Shown here in pieces: positions 35,614-44,515 of a DNA stretch of 53,732 nt; the stretch's first letter is position 1, and each line of letters begins with the position of its first letter. This DNA is from Acinetobacter kyonggiensis (GTDB lineage Bacteria; Pseudomonadota; Gammaproteobacteria; Pseudomonadales; Moraxellaceae). A program made the position numbers and the translations under genes. Where the stretch lies: assembly GCF_900107285.1 (NCBI RefSeq), contig NZ_FNPK01000020.1:1-53732 (forward strand), read 5' to 3'. The notes below the pieces were generated by a model. That model searched no databases, had not been told where the DNA came from, and saw nothing but the letters and a program-made list of their open reading frames with translations.

Positions 35614-35850
35614 GACACGCGGAAACGTCATCCGCAACTTGAGCAATAAATAAAGCACGGCTTTATTTTGCAGCGCAAGGCAAAACTATTTTAAAAAGTA
35701 AGGTTTCTGCGATTTATTAATCAATAAAAGGGATTTGGCGAGTTTTGCGGATGACAAATGTTTTTGGTTCTTTTGGCGTATGAGAAACATTGTTTCGCAA
35801 GGAACGAACTAGCTCCAAATATCTGATCCAAAACGGTAAGACTCCGTCAT
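35614..35850 (-). repeat. Large palindromic element, copy 2 (reverse orientation)
   Basis: Read on the minus strand it matches 30881-31066 from ATGACGGAGTCTTACCGTTT through CCGCAAAACTCG to GTTGCGGATGAC. GTCATCCGCAA (35627-35637) and TTGCGGATGAC (35745-35755) form an 11-bp inverted repeat in the same place as the 9-bp repeat of copy 1. Copy 2 also carries the roughly 40-bp palindrome at 35643-35681. Confidence 0.7.
35643..35681. repeat. Roughly 40-bp palindromic element (copy 2), nested
   Basis: AAATAAAGC (35648-35656) and GCTTTATTT (35660-35668) pair with a 3-nt loop, followed by TGCAGCGCAAGGC. This matches the insert that breaks the cupin gene at 22953-22990. The first copy of the large element (30881-31066) lacks it at the corresponding place. 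Confidence 0.75.
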
Positions 35851-35953
35851 GAACAACTAAAAACTAAGGGCTTTATTTCTAAAACCCTTAACTGACTGGC
35901 ATTAACCTTTTCAGATCGTTTTTTATCGGGATGATGCTATTTCGGGCTGATGT

Positions 35954-37285
35954 TTAAGCCGCTTTGAATCTTGGAAAGCGAAATACAATCGCTAAAATTG
36001 CAAAAATCGCCAATACCCAACAATAGTAAATATTACCGATCAGTTCTACGGGCGATAGTTTCGCAATAGAACATGCCAAGAGTAATTGAGCACCGTAGGG
36101 AATCAAGCCCTGTACAATACAGGAAAATATATCCATTAAGGCCGCAGCACGTTTCGGATCTACACCGTATTCTTTTGCCACTTCACGTGCCATATCGCCC
36201 GATAAAATAATCGCAACGGTATTGTTGGCCACAAAAAGATTGGCGAATAGTACAAGGAAACTGATTCCCAATTCACCTGCACGTTGCCGTCCGACTTTCA
36301 GCAAACGGGTCACACTGTAAATGCGTTCGATTAACCATTGTAGCCCGCCTTCTTTTTGCATAAGGGCAGACAAACCACCTAAAAACATAGACAGTAATGC
36401 AACTTCAAACATACTCACAAAGCCATCATAGATGGATGTGTTGAGCTGTAATAAATCAAAATTTGGACGAACAACCAGACCAATCAAGCCTGAAAGTACG
36501 ACCCCAAGGGTTAAAACGGCAAGGACGTGTAAACGTGAAAAAGCCAGTAAAAATACAGCCACATAAGGCAGAATGAGCCAGAGGTCATAATCTTTATATA
36601 CAATATTTTGTGAAGTATGGCTGGTCAATACATAAATTAAAATGGTAATGATGGCCGCAGGGACTGCAATCCATACATTGACTTTGAACTTATCGCGAAG
36701 TTGTACTTTTTGACTGCTGGTGGCTGCAATGGTGGTGTCTGAAATCATGGATAAATTATCACCAAACATTGCCCCGCCAACCACTGCACCAATCGCATAA
36801 ACAGCTTCAATATTAGTTACTTGTGCAAAACCGAAAGCAATCGGAGCACACGCTGCAATGGTACCCATCGAAGTCCCCATTGCTGTTGCAATAAATGCTG
36901 AAATCACAAACAGCATAGGCAATACAAACGTAGGTGGAATAATCGAGAGCCCCAGTTGAACTGTGGCATCGACACTACCGATGGCACTGCTGGTACTGGC
37001 AAATGCACCTGCCAGCATAAACACCATAAACATCAAAACCAAGTTGGGATGACTGGCGCCTTTTAAGAACTCATCTATCGCTACATTTACTTTGCCACGG
37101 TAAATCAACACTGTAAGAATAATAGCGGGCAGCACTGCCACAGGTGCTTTAACTTGATAAAAAGCAAACTCAGTACCAATCATGGAATGATAGATACCAC
37201 TGCCTAAAAAAATGGCTAAAAATACAATAAGAGGTAGCAGTGCCAACGCACGCGCCTGCACTTTACCTTGGGAGTTGGGAGTCAT
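35954..37285 (-). CDS. NhaC-family Na+/H+ antiporter
   Basis: This 443-residue integral membrane protein has about 11-12 hydrophobic segments and the NhaC-type blocks FMLAGAFASTSSAIGSVDATVQLGLSIIP, ATAMGTSMGTIAACAPI, GGAMFGDNLSMISDTTIAA, and LFVANNTVAIILSGDMA. It should exchange sodium (or another small solute) for protons; some family members carry organic acids or amino acids instead. The start at MTPNSQGKV (37285) is preferred over the frame to 37348, though neither has a clear ribosome site. It diverges from trpA; the 364 bp between hold nothing I recognise beyond AT-rich promoter-like DNA. Confidence 0.87.
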   Translation of the reverse strand: MTPNSQGKVQARALALLPLIVFLAIFLGSGIYHSMIGTEFAFYQVKAPVAVLPAIILTVLIYRGKVNVAIDEFLKGASHPNLVLMFMVFMLAGAFASTSSAIGSVDATVQLGLSIIPPTFVLPMLFVISAFIATAMGTSMGTIAACAPIAFGFAQVTNIEAVYAIGAVVGGAMFGDNLSMISDTTIAATSSQKVQLRDKFKVNVWIAVPAAIITILIYVLTSHTSQNIVYKDYDLWLILPYVAVFLLAFSRLHVLAVLTLGVVLSGLIGLVVRPNFDLLQLNTSIYDGFVSMFEVALLSMFLGGLSALMQKEGGLQWLIERIYSVTRLLKVGRQRAGELGISFLVLFANLFVANNTVAIILSGDMAREVAKEYGVDPKRAAALMDIFSCIVQGLIPYGAQLLLACSIAKLSPVELIGNIYYCWVLAIFAILAIVFRFPRFKAA

Positions 37286-37649
37286 ATAAAATAGAAAAAA
37301 GGAAAATCGTGTGTAGTATAGTGCAGGTTTTGCTATTTCATAAAACATTAAATGTAAAAGCTAACTTAGTTATTTTTATCAAGTTTTTACTAATAAAAAT
37401 AAGTTTATCTTAATGTTGGCTATTTTTTTAAATAGCAAAATTAGGCATCTTTGATCATTGAGAAAAAATCGTAAATATCAGTAAATGGTGTTCTCGGATT
37501 GTTCTGAAAAAATGAGATTGTCAGTCTAGTGTATCGTGAGGTTTTCAGACTCTATTCAATGAGTAAAAAATAGCGTTACAATGCGTTGTCTTGTGTTTCT
37601 ACAAAGCCAACTCCTCAGTTTTAAAATAATTCAAGGAAAGCATACCCTT

Positions 37650-38453
37650 ATGTCACGTTTAGCCACTCGTTTTGGACAGCTTAAATCTCAACAGCGTAAG
37701 GCGCTAGTTTCTTATGTGATGGCTGGTGACCCTCATCCGCAAGTAACGGTTCCATTGTTACACCAGATGGTTGAGGCAGGTGTGGATGTGATTGAGCTTG
37801 GTCTTCCATTTTCAGACCCTATGGCAGATGGTCCAGTGATTGCCCTTGCAGCAGAACGTGCATTGGCTGGTGGAACCAATACCTTAGATGCTTTGAATAT
37901 GGTGAAAGAGTTCCGTCAAAAAGATACAGAAACACCCGTCGTTTTAATGGGCTATTTAAATCCAGTTGAAGTGATTGGTTATGAAAAATTTGTGTCTTAT
38001 GCCAATGAATGCGGTGTAGATGGTTTACTTCTGGTGGATTTACCGCCTGAAGAAGCAAAAGATTTAGATGATGTGTTGAAAAAATTTAACATGGATCAAA
38101 TTTTCTTACTTGCACCAACATCTACAGATGAACGTATTCAATATGTGGCGAATCAAGCCAGTGGCTTTATTTACTATGTGTCCTTGAAAGGGGTAACGGG
38201 TGCTGCAACCTTAGATGTCTCTGAAGCTGCAACTCGTATCCAAAAAATTAAAGCTGTGACTGATATTCCTGTTGGTGTGGGTTTTGGTATTAGCGATGCT
38301 GCCTCTGCGAAAGCAATGGGTGTAGCGGCTGATGCGGTAATTGTTGGTAGTGCTTTTGTCAAACAATTTGCGAACTTAGCGCCAGAACAAGCTGTTGTCG
38401 AAACGGTTAATAAAGTCAAGGAGCTTCGAGCAGCGCTCGATGAGTTAGTATGA
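37650..38453 (+). CDS. trpA: Tryptophan synthase alpha subunit
   Basis: This 267-residue subunit splits indole-3-glycerol phosphate to give indole to TrpB. ATG 37650 ([20 protein letters not shown]) is used, with AAGGAAAG upstream; the longer frame to 37581 is not family-like. The catalytic Glu and Asp are in [16 protein letters not shown] and [15 protein letters not shown], with [17 protein letters not shown] and VGFGISDA. Its stop overlaps the accD start (ATGA). Confidence 0.96.
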   Translation: MSRLATRFGQLKSQQRKALVSYVMAGDPHPQVTVPLLHQMVEAGVDVIELGLPFSDPMADGPVIALAAERALAGGTNTLDALNMVKEFRQKDTETPVVLMGYLNPVEVIGYEKFVSYANECGVDGLLLVDLPPEEAKDLDDVLKKFNMDQIFLLAPTSTDERIQYVANQASGFIYYVSLKGVTGAATLDVSEAATRIQKIKAVTDIPVGVGFGISDAASAKAMGVAADAVIVGSAFVKQFANLAPEQAVVETVNKVKELRAALDELV

Positions 38454-39346
38454 ATCAAGAAGTGAAATCAGGCAAAATTCTGAGCCCAGCGACGCCGTGG
38501 ACGGAACGTCATGTTCCGGGTATTCACACACCCGATGAGCAAACTGCACTCAAAGCAACATTTACAGAACCAACTATCGAATGTCCTGAATGTCACGCAC
38601 TGGTGACACGTACAGCGATATCATTTAACGCTTATGTTTGTCCGCAATGTGACGAACATTTGCGTATGAAAGCACGTGAACGTTTAACGTGGTTCTTTGA
38701 CCAAGTTCAAAATGAATTGGGTCAAGAATTTGTTGCGAAGGATCCACTCAAGTTTGTGGACAGCAAGCCATATCCAGCCCGTATGTCTGAAGCACAAAAG
38801 AAAACTGGCGAAACTGAAGCATTGGTGGTGATGCAAGGTGTGTTAAAAGGTATTCCTTTGGTTGCATGTGCATTTGAATTCGACTTTATGGGCGGTTCAA
38901 TGGGTACGGTTGTGGGTGACCGTTTTGTACAGGCGGCTGAACGTGCGATTAAAGATAAACAACCGTTAATCTGCTTCGCTGCATCGGGTGGCGCACGTAT
39001 GCAAGAAGGCATGTTGTCACTCATGCAAATGGCACGGACTTCAGCAGCGATTCAACGTATGAAAGATGCAGGTTTACCGTATTTAGTGGTATTGACGCAT
39101 CCAGTATATGGTGGTGTAACGGCTTCACTTGCGATGTTAGGTGATGTCCATATTGCTGAACCGAAAGCCATGATTGGTTTTGCGGGTAAACGTGTGATTG
39201 AGCAAACTGTACGTGAAACATTGGAAGAACCATTCCAACGTGCTGAATACTTGCTTGATCATGGTGTAATCGATCAAATTGTTCATCGTCACGCATTACG
39301 TGATACTGTATATCGTATTGTCGCGAAACTGATGAATTTGCCTTGA
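38450..39346 (+). CDS. accD: Acetyl-CoA carboxylase carboxyltransferase subunit beta
   Basis: This 298-residue subunit, with AccA, transfers the carboxyl group from biotin to acetyl-CoA in fatty acid synthesis. A four-Cys zinc finger is seen (C45, C48, C64, C67), then the carboxyltransferase core with [53 protein letters not shown] and [13 protein letters not shown]. Overlap with trpA (4 bp) and folC (4 bp) suggests translational coupling. Confidence 0.97.
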   Translation: MNQEVKSGKILSPATPWTERHVPGIHTPDEQTALKATFTEPTIECPECHALVTRTAISFNAYVCPQCDEHLRMKARERLTWFFDQVQNELGQEFVAKDPLKFVDSKPYPARMSEAQKKTGETEALVVMQGVLKGIPLVACAFEFDFMGGSMGTVVGDRFVQAAERAIKDKQPLICFAASGGARMQEGMLSLMQMARTSAAIQRMKDAGLPYLVVLTHPVYGGVTASLAMLGDVHIAEPKAMIGFAGKRVIEQTVRETLEEPFQRAEYLLDHGVIDQIVHRHALRDTVYRIVAKLMNLP

Positions 39347-40626
39347 ACACAGCACCACTTGCAACAGACTCTTTAACTACATGGCTCAATTATTGGAGCC
39401 ATGTTCACGTTACGGGCATTGATTTAGGTCTAGAACGTGTCATTCCTGTGGCTGAAAAGCTCGGAGTGACACAACCACAGGCAAAAGTCCTGACTGTAGC
39501 AGGAACCAATGGTAAGGGTTCAACCACCACGACTTTAGCTGCCATTTTAAATGCACAAGGCTATCAAGTCGGTTTATATCAATCCCCACATATTTACCGT
39601 TTTAATGAACGGGTGAAGTTATCTGGGGTTGAAGTGGATGACCAGACTTTGGTGAATGCGTTTGTACAAGTGGATCAAGCACGTCGTGCCTGTGATTTAA
39701 GCTTATCGTTTTTTGAAGCAACCACTTTGGCTGCTTTTGTCATTTTTAAACATCAACAATGTGATGTTTGGGTTTTAGAAGTTGGTCTAGGTGGTCGCTT
39801 AGATGTGGTGAATGTCGTAGACCCAGATGTGGCTGTGATTACCAATATTGGTCTAGACCATATCGATTGGTTAGGTGACACGATTGAAAAAATTGCTTTC
39901 GAAAAAGCAGGCATTATTCGCCCGAATATTCCCGTAATTTTTGGGGGTTTACAACCACTGCCACAGGCAATTCAAAATAAAGTCGATGAATGTCAGGCGC
40001 AACTTTATGTGGCAGAGCGTGATTATTGTTATCAATATAGCGACGATGGTCAAACTTGGATGTTTGCATCCTCAGGTACAACCCTAAAACTTCCTCTCGG
40101 CTCTTTAGCATTAGAAAATATTTCAACGGCAGTTGCTGCCATTTTGCTCAGTGGTTTAACAGTTAGCCAAGCAGCGATTGCACAAGGCATTCAACAGGCA
40201 CGACTAGCAGGTCGTTTTGAAATCTGTCAAATTCAAGATAAAACGGTTATTTTTGATGCGGGGCATAATCCGCATGGTGTTAAATTTTTGTTACAGCAGT
40301 TGCGAAAATACTTAGAATACAATAAACAGTACACAGAAGTGATCGGTGTTTTTTCAATGCTGGCAGATAAAGATATCAATTCTGTCGTAGAGTTATTGAA
40401 AGATACTGTTTTAACATGGAAAATTGCACCCTTAACCGTTCCGCGAGCAGCTGAAAGAGCACAGCTTGATGAGGCATTACAGGGTGAAACAGTACAACAC
40501 TTTGAAAGTGTTCAATTGGCTTTTAAATCAGCGCTGAATGAAACGAAAAATAATCAGCTGATCTTGGTATGTGGTTCATTTCATACCTTAGAAGCGGTAT
40601 GGGAGTATTTGGAAGAATGTCAATGA
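39343..40626 (+). CDS. folC: Folylpolyglutamate synthase / dihydrofolate synthase
   Basis: This 427-residue Mur-ligase-type enzyme adds glutamate to folates and makes dihydrofolate from dihydropteroate. It has the ATP loop [61 protein letters not shown] and FDAGHNPHG. The start is a TTG overlapping the accD stop. Because no ATG fits the family N-terminus, the TTG is kept with fair confidence. Confidence 0.94.
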   Translation: MNTAPLATDSLTTWLNYWSHVHVTGIDLGLERVIPVAEKLGVTQPQAKVLTVAGTNGKGSTTTTLAAILNAQGYQVGLYQSPHIYRFNERVKLSGVEVDDQTLVNAFVQVDQARRACDLSLSFFEATTLAAFVIFKHQQCDVWVLEVGLGGRLDVVNVVDPDVAVITNIGLDHIDWLGDTIEKIAFEKAGIIRPNIPVIFGGLQPLPQAIQNKVDECQAQLYVAERDYCYQYSDDGQTWMFASSGTTLKLPLGSLALENISTAVAAILLSGLTVSQAAIAQGIQQARLAGRFEICQIQDKTVIFDAGHNPHGVKFLLQQLRKYLEYNKQYTEVIGVFSMLADKDINSVVELLKDTVLTWKIAPLTVPRAAERAQLDEALQGETVQHFESVQLAFKSALNETKNNQLILVCGSFHTLEAVWEYLEECQ

Positions 40627-41657
40627 ATAGCACACAACGTTGGATGGGTGGCGTTGTTTTATTAGGTGGTGGTGTTTTATTGGCAGCATTGCTCCTGAAG
40701 GGTAAAGACGAAATAGATCAAAATGAATTTAAAACCCCAGAGCGCGCTTCCCAAGTCGAGCAGCAAAAGCCTGCTACAACTGGAGAAATGGTTCAGCTTC
40801 AACCTTTAACGGTTGATGTTGAAACCGAAAAACGTTTGCTTGAAGAACAACGTCGGGCACGTGAAAAAGCAGTTGCAGAACAAGAAGTACGTGCAGCAGA
40901 GTTTTTAGTCATGCAGCAACAAGCAGAAGCAGAAGCTGCACGTAAGGCAGCAGAAGAATATGCAGCTTTAAATGCGCATCGTACAGGCGCACAGCAAAGT
41001 TCGGATAATATTCCTCCTGAACTGATTGAAGATGAGAAAGTAAAACAAAAGCGTTTGGCTGAAGAGAAGCTCAGTGCTGAAAAAAAGTTACAACAGCAGA
41101 AAGTTCAACAACAAACTGATGCTGATAAAAAAATAGCTGAAGATAAACGTAAAGCTGAAGCCGAAAAAAAGTTAGCTGAAAAGAAAGTTGCTGAGAAAAA
41201 AGCAGCAGAGGATAAAGTGCAACAAGCAGCAGAAGTTAAAGCGCAACAACAAGCTGAGGAAAAACGTAAAGGAGCTGAGAAGCAGGAAGCAGCAAGAAAA
41301 GAAGCCGAAAAGAAAGAGGCTGAGAAAAAACAAGCACAAACCAAGCATGAGGCCGATTTAAAGAAAAAGGCTGAGGCTGAAAAAGCACGCGATCTATTGG
41401 AAAATGGTGATAAACAATGGATGGTGCAAGTGGCATTGGCTGCAAATGAAGCGAATGCAGATGCAGTAGCATCTAAATTACGTGCCAAAGGTTATAAGGT
41501 CACCAAAAGCCCAACCTCGAAAGGGATTCGAATTATGGTCGGGCCTGCTAAAAATCGAGAGATTGCCGATTCAGCACGTAAGAAAATTACCAGTGATACA
41601 AGCCTAGGCATGAAATCAGCATGGGTGATTGACTGGGTCCCACTCGAGAAACGCTAA
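40623..41657 (+). CDS. SPOR-domain membrane protein (DedD-like)
   Basis: This 344-residue protein has a single N-terminal membrane segment (WMGGVVLLGGGVLLAALLL) and a long Lys/Glu/Ala/Gln-rich coiled segment (about 60-265; repeats of AEKK and AEEK). A C-terminal SPOR domain (about 265-344; QWMVQVALAANEANADAVASKLRAKGYKV) follows. SPOR domains bind peptidoglycan stripped of stem peptides at the division site. The ATG overlaps the folC stop. The position after folC is the place of dedD in other gammaproteobacteria, supporting a DedD-like division role. Confidence 0.9.
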   Translation: MNSTQRWMGGVVLLGGGVLLAALLLKGKDEIDQNEFKTPERASQVEQQKPATTGEMVQLQPLTVDVETEKRLLEEQRRAREKAVAEQEVRAAEFLVMQQQAEAEAARKAAEEYAALNAHRTGAQQSSDNIPPELIEDEKVKQKRLAEEKLSAEKKLQQQKVQQQTDADKKIAEDKRKAEAEKKLAEKKVAEKKAAEDKVQQAAEVKAQQQAEEKRKGAEKQEAARKEAEKKEAEKKQAQTKHEADLKKKAEAEKARDLLENGDKQWMVQVALAANEANADAVASKLRAKGYKVTKSPTSKGIRIMVGPAKNREIADSARKKITSDTSLGMKSAWVIDWVPLEKR

Positions 41658-41676
41658 ATCGAGCTTAAAGCAAAAA

Positions 41677-42258
41677 TTAAGATGGATTCGACAGTTGTTG
41701 TCGAATCCATTTTATATTTTCAGGGGTAAATATTTTTTCAATATGAACCCAAACAGGGTGAAAGCCGTAACCACCATATTTCATTTCATTCAGTGCGTCT
41801 TCAGTTTGCCAATTTTCAAAAATAATGCGATACATGGCAACACTTGCACCCGTACGGTCAGAGCCATGATAGCAATGAATCAATACTTTTTGATTGAGGG
41901 TTTGGGCTTGCTGAATGTGTTGCATCACCTGCAGCAAGTCGTCACGGTTCATTGCCCATGTATTAATTGGAATATGAATCAATTGAAAGTCTGTAGTTGG
42001 CAGTACAGCTAAATCCGCATTTCTCGATCTTAAATTAATCACAGCATCAATATTGTGCGCCTTTAATTGTGGAATCAGTTCAGCATTCGGCTGTTCACTA
42101 CGAAAGACATACTCACTAATTTGATAAAAATTATCGGGTTGATGAATTGCTTTGCCCCAGTGTGGCGGACGCTGTTCCGCCGAAATGGTCGGTGTGGTGA
42201 TACATCCGACCAGATTGGAGCTACTGATGAAAATGGCAAGTAGAGTTCTTTTTATCAT
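41677..42258 (-). CDS. Dual-specificity/tyrosine phosphatase-like lipoprotein
   Basis: This 193-residue protein has a lipoprotein-type signal (MIKRTLLAIFISSSNLVGC, lipobox LVGC) and a phosphatase domain with the P-loop HCYHGSDRTG (about residues 128-137), which fits the C-x5-R-T/S motif. A conserved Asp loop is less clear; INTWAMNRDD is a candidate. It should sit on an envelope membrane facing the periplasm. Its ATG overlaps the stop of the upstream metallo-hydrolase gene (ATGA), so the two are translated together. The substrate is unknown. Confidence 0.85.
   Translation of the reverse strand: MIKRTLLAIFISSSNLVGCITTPTISAEQRPPHWGKAIHQPDNFYQISEYVFRSEQPNAELIPQLKAHNIDAVINLRSRNADLAVLPTTDFQLIHIPINTWAMNRDDLLQVMQHIQQAQTLNQKVLIHCYHGSDRTGASVAMYRIIFENWQTEDALNEMKYGGYGFHPVWVHIEKIFTPENIKWIRQQLSNPS
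41682..41710. terminator. Shared terminator hairpin inside the 3' end of the phosphatase gene
   Basis: ATGGATTCGACA (41682-41693) and TGTCGAATCCAT (41699-41710) form a perfect 12-bp stem with a 5-nt loop, followed by TTTATATTTT. It ends the trpA-accD-folC-SPOR transcript but lies within the last codons of the convergent phosphatase gene. Confidence 0.85.
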
Positions 42259-43076
42259 GCTCGAGAGCGTTCCAATTCAACAGGATCATGTGCACAAATA
42301 ATTTCGATATTATTTTGGCTTTGTGCGAGTTGTTGAATTTTATGTAAGTTATCTAAACGCATTGAATTATTTTCAGCAAAAATCCGTTCTAATTTAGCCA
42401 GCGTTCTGAGTTTATTTTGGGGATTTAGTTGTAGATGTGAAAAATAAGCATCGCCACAGAAGAATACCCAGCCATCTTGCTGCTTAATGGCAATGCCACA
42501 GTGACCCTTGCTATGCCCCAATAATGGAATCATTAAAATTTCATCTTGAAATAAGCGAAATCCTTGCACTTGGTGCAGGTTAAACCATGCTTCACCTTGC
42601 TCTGGTTCGATGAAATTCCAGTAGCGGTGTTGTTTAAATTGTTGGGTTTTATAGCGCGCTTTATTTTTAAGTGAGAAAAAACTTTGTGTCGCATTATATT
42701 CCGTCGAGAGCACATGTACGGTGGCATGCGGAAAGTCTGAAATACCACCAGCATGATCAAAGTCAAGATGCGAAACCAAGATGTGTTTGACATCTTGAGG
42801 ACTAAAGCCTAAGCGTTGAATCTGGGCAATGGCGGTCAGTTCTAAATCATGCTCTATACGTCCGAATCGTGCAGCGAAACTGCCTAAACGGGCTTGAGGA
42901 TGTAGATGATCTTGGATGCCTAAGCCGGTATCAATCAGTACCAGTCCTTGATCTGTTTCAACAAGCAGACAGTGACAAACCACTTTGGCATGCAAGCCTT
43001 TTTGCCCAAAAAGCGGTGCACAAACAGGGCACATGGTGCCGCAATGTAAATGATGAATATTATAGATCACAGTCAT
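42255..43076 (-). CDS. Metallo-beta-lactamase-fold hydrolase, AHL-lactonase-like
   Basis: The start at 43076 (MTVIYNIHHLHCGTMCPVC) gives 273 residues; the frame upstream to 43160 is not family-like. The metal motif is SHLDFDHAGG (about residues 118-127), with further His ligands at LGHSKGHCGI and a C-terminal CAHDP. The opening HHLHCGTMCPV and the general layout resemble N-acyl homoserine lactone lactonases, but related enzymes hydrolyse other esters or thioesters. No signal peptide is present. It is coupled to the phosphatase gene downstream. A terminator-like hairpin lies about 90 bp upstream, on the side of the peroxiredoxin gene. Confidence 0.85.
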   Translation of the reverse strand: MTVIYNIHHLHCGTMCPVCAPLFGQKGLHAKVVCHCLLVETDQGLVLIDTGLGIQDHLHPQARLGSFAARFGRIEHDLELTAIAQIQRLGFSPQDVKHILVSHLDFDHAGGISDFPHATVHVLSTEYNATQSFFSLKNKARYKTQQFKQHRYWNFIEPEQGEAWFNLHQVQGFRLFQDEILMIPLLGHSKGHCGIAIKQQDGWVFFCGDAYFSHLQLNPQNKLRTLAKLERIFAENNSMRLDNLHKIQQLAQSQNNIEIICAHDPVELERSRA

Positions 43077-43162
43077 TATTCTTAAAATTAAGTCAGCACA
43101 TTTATAAACGGACTGTAAAATAAATACCAACTTGATTTTGTAATTCAATTCTTTAGCCAAAT

Positions 43163-43186
43163 AAAAAGCCTGTCATAAGACAGGCT
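43163..43186 (-). terminator. Terminator, probably for the peroxiredoxin transcript
   Basis: AGCCTGTC (43167-43174) pairs with GACAGGCT (43179-43186) around ATAA. On the minus strand it is followed by a T-run (TTTTTAT). It lies about 355 nt behind the peroxiredoxin stop, with the hairpin cluster in between. Confidence 0.75.
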
Positions 43187-43260
43187 GTAGAACAATCAGG
43201 ATTTGGCTCGTCATGTAAATCCTGTATGTGTTGCATGTGATGTTGGCTTTATTTTCTATG

Positions 43261-43534
43261 CTCCGTACTTCATTTGTCTTGCGAAAAATTAAAGCAGCGT
43301 ATTTTTTATCCGAAACTACGCGCTTCGCTTGCCTTGCACTTCGTCTAAAGCAGTGCTTTAATTTTTACTCGAAGTACAGCTTCTCGTCTTGCGGAATATA
43401 TTCCTCAGGGGGGCAGTGCTCCACTTGTCCTTTACTACGCGCTTCGCTTGTCTTGCGACAAAATAAGACAGTGTCTTATTTTTTAATTCGAAGCATAGCT
43501 TCTCGTCTTGCGTTCGGGCAAGGCAGTGCCTTGC
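43261..43534. repeat. Cluster of hairpins with CAGTG cores in the peroxiredoxin trailer
   Basis: Two related units hold the strings CGCGCTTCGCTTG (43320-43332, 43439-43451) and AGCTTCTCGTCTTGCG (43378-43393, 43497-43512). Between them are palindromes sharing the centre CAGTG: TAAAGCAGTGCTTTA (43346-43360), GGGGCAGTGCTCC (43410-43422, one wobble), AATAAGACAGTGTCTTATT (43462-43480) and GCAAGGCAGTGCCTTGC (43518-43534). No gene is visible in 43187-43540. Confidence 0.8.
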
Positions 43535-43540
43535 TGATCC

Positions 43541-44176
43541 TCACTCAGGTTGTGGGGTTAAACGCAAATATGGTTTAACCGCTGTATAGCCTTTAGGGAA
43601 GCGTTGTTTGATTTCATCTTCATCCTTTAGTGAAGGCACAATCACCACATCATCACCGTGTTGCCAATTGGCAGGTGTGGCAACTTTATGCTGATCTGTC
43701 AGTTGTAGCGAGTCTACGACACGTAAAATTTCATGGAAATTACGTCCTGTTGATGCTGGATAGGTAATGATTAAACGAACTTTTTTATTTGGATCAATAA
43801 TCACTAAAGAACGTACAGTAAGCGTTTCACTGGCATTTGGGTGAATGAAATCGTATAGGGTTGAAACTTTACGGTCTTTATCGGCAAGAATAGGGAAATT
43901 TACCGTGGTATTTTGAGTTTCATTAATGTCGTTAATCCAACCGTGATGCGATTCAACATCATCGACAGACAGGGCGATGGCTTTCACCCCGCGTTTGCTA
44001 AATTCATCTTTCAGTTTTGCGGTAAACCCAAGTTCAGTGGTACATACAGGGGTATAATCAGCGGGATGGGAAAATAAAATCCCCCAATGGTCACCCAAAT
44101 ACTCATAAAAATTAATCAAGCCTTCACTCGAGTCTTGCTCAAAATTCGGTGCAGTATCGCCTAAACGTAATGTCAT
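43541..44176 (-). CDS. 1-Cys peroxiredoxin (Prx6 type)
   Basis: This 211-residue peroxidase reduces hydrogen and organic peroxides. The peroxidatic Cys is C45 in HPADYTPVCTTELG and is the only Cys in the protein, which defines the 1-Cys type. The C-terminal extension with VATPANWQHGDDVVIVPSLKDEDEIKQRFPKGY is typical of Prx6. It is cytoplasmic. It diverges from secA (339 bp between starts). Those bases show no operator I can name. Its 3' trailer carries an unusual cluster of hairpins. Confidence 0.95.
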   Translation of the reverse strand: MTLRLGDTAPNFEQDSSEGLINFYEYLGDHWGILFSHPADYTPVCTTELGFTAKLKDEFSKRGVKAIALSVDDVESHHGWINDINETQNTTVNFPILADKDRKVSTLYDFIHPNASETLTVRSLVIIDPNKKVRLIITYPASTGRNFHEILRVVDSLQLTDQHKVATPANWQHGDDVVIVPSLKDEDEIKQRFPKGYTAVKPYLRLTPQPE

Positions 44177-44515
44177 TTTTATCGCCTCAAATTATTTGTT
44201 ATGAACTTTGCTGAGATCGAATATGGCGCATTTCTTTTGCCAAGGAAAATAGCATTTTTATATTTCTTTATGCATATATGGAATATAGCAGCTGGATTTG
44301 ATTTGTAAAAACTGTATAAATGACGAATTCTATGACTATATTGGTTGTTTAAAATTTGTTACATTGATTTCCCTTGGCTGTCACGTGCTAGAACGAGTGC
44401 GCAGAATTTTTTTATTGGTTTTGTCTAAAGCCCTTGTACTTCAAATTTCTAGCACCATAATAACGACTGAGAAAAAATTTATTCATTTGACAAGCAAGAT
44501 TTAGAGAGTCTATTC

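Larger units (their letters stand above)
35531..35926. repeat. MITE-like element with about 40-bp terminal inverted repeats
   Basis: Arms at 35531-35571 and 35887-35926 share a perfect 19-bp core (TTAATGCCAGTCAGTTAAG and its reverse). An outer part, ATAAAAAA(A)CGA.CT, also matches. The interior holds no gene but carries copy 2 of the large palindromic element. It fills the gap between the convergent araC-type and nhaC-type genes. Confidence 0.75.

Noticed and set aside
31169..37285. Genomic island between trpB and trpA
   Set aside because: The two trp loci are separate in Acinetobacter anyway, the genes have composition like their neighbours, and no integrase or attachment site is seen; only the repeats are unusual.
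39021..39389. 122-residue minus-strand frame across the accD-folC joint
   Set aside because: It is antisense to two essential genes with no family resemblance or ribosome site.
41105..41488. 127-residue Ala/Ser/Phe/Cys-rich frame on the minus strand
   Set aside because: It is antisense to the low-complexity Lys/Glu/Ala segment of the SPOR protein; composition is a mirror artefact.
43261..43534. Possible CRISPR-like array
   Set aside because: Repeats are not of constant length or spacing, are themselves palindromes with changing arms, and there are no cas genes.
43228..43578. 116-residue open frame on the plus strand through the hairpin cluster
   Set aside because: The sequence is made of palindromes and repeat boxes, has no ribosome site and runs into the 3' end of the peroxiredoxin gene on the other strand.
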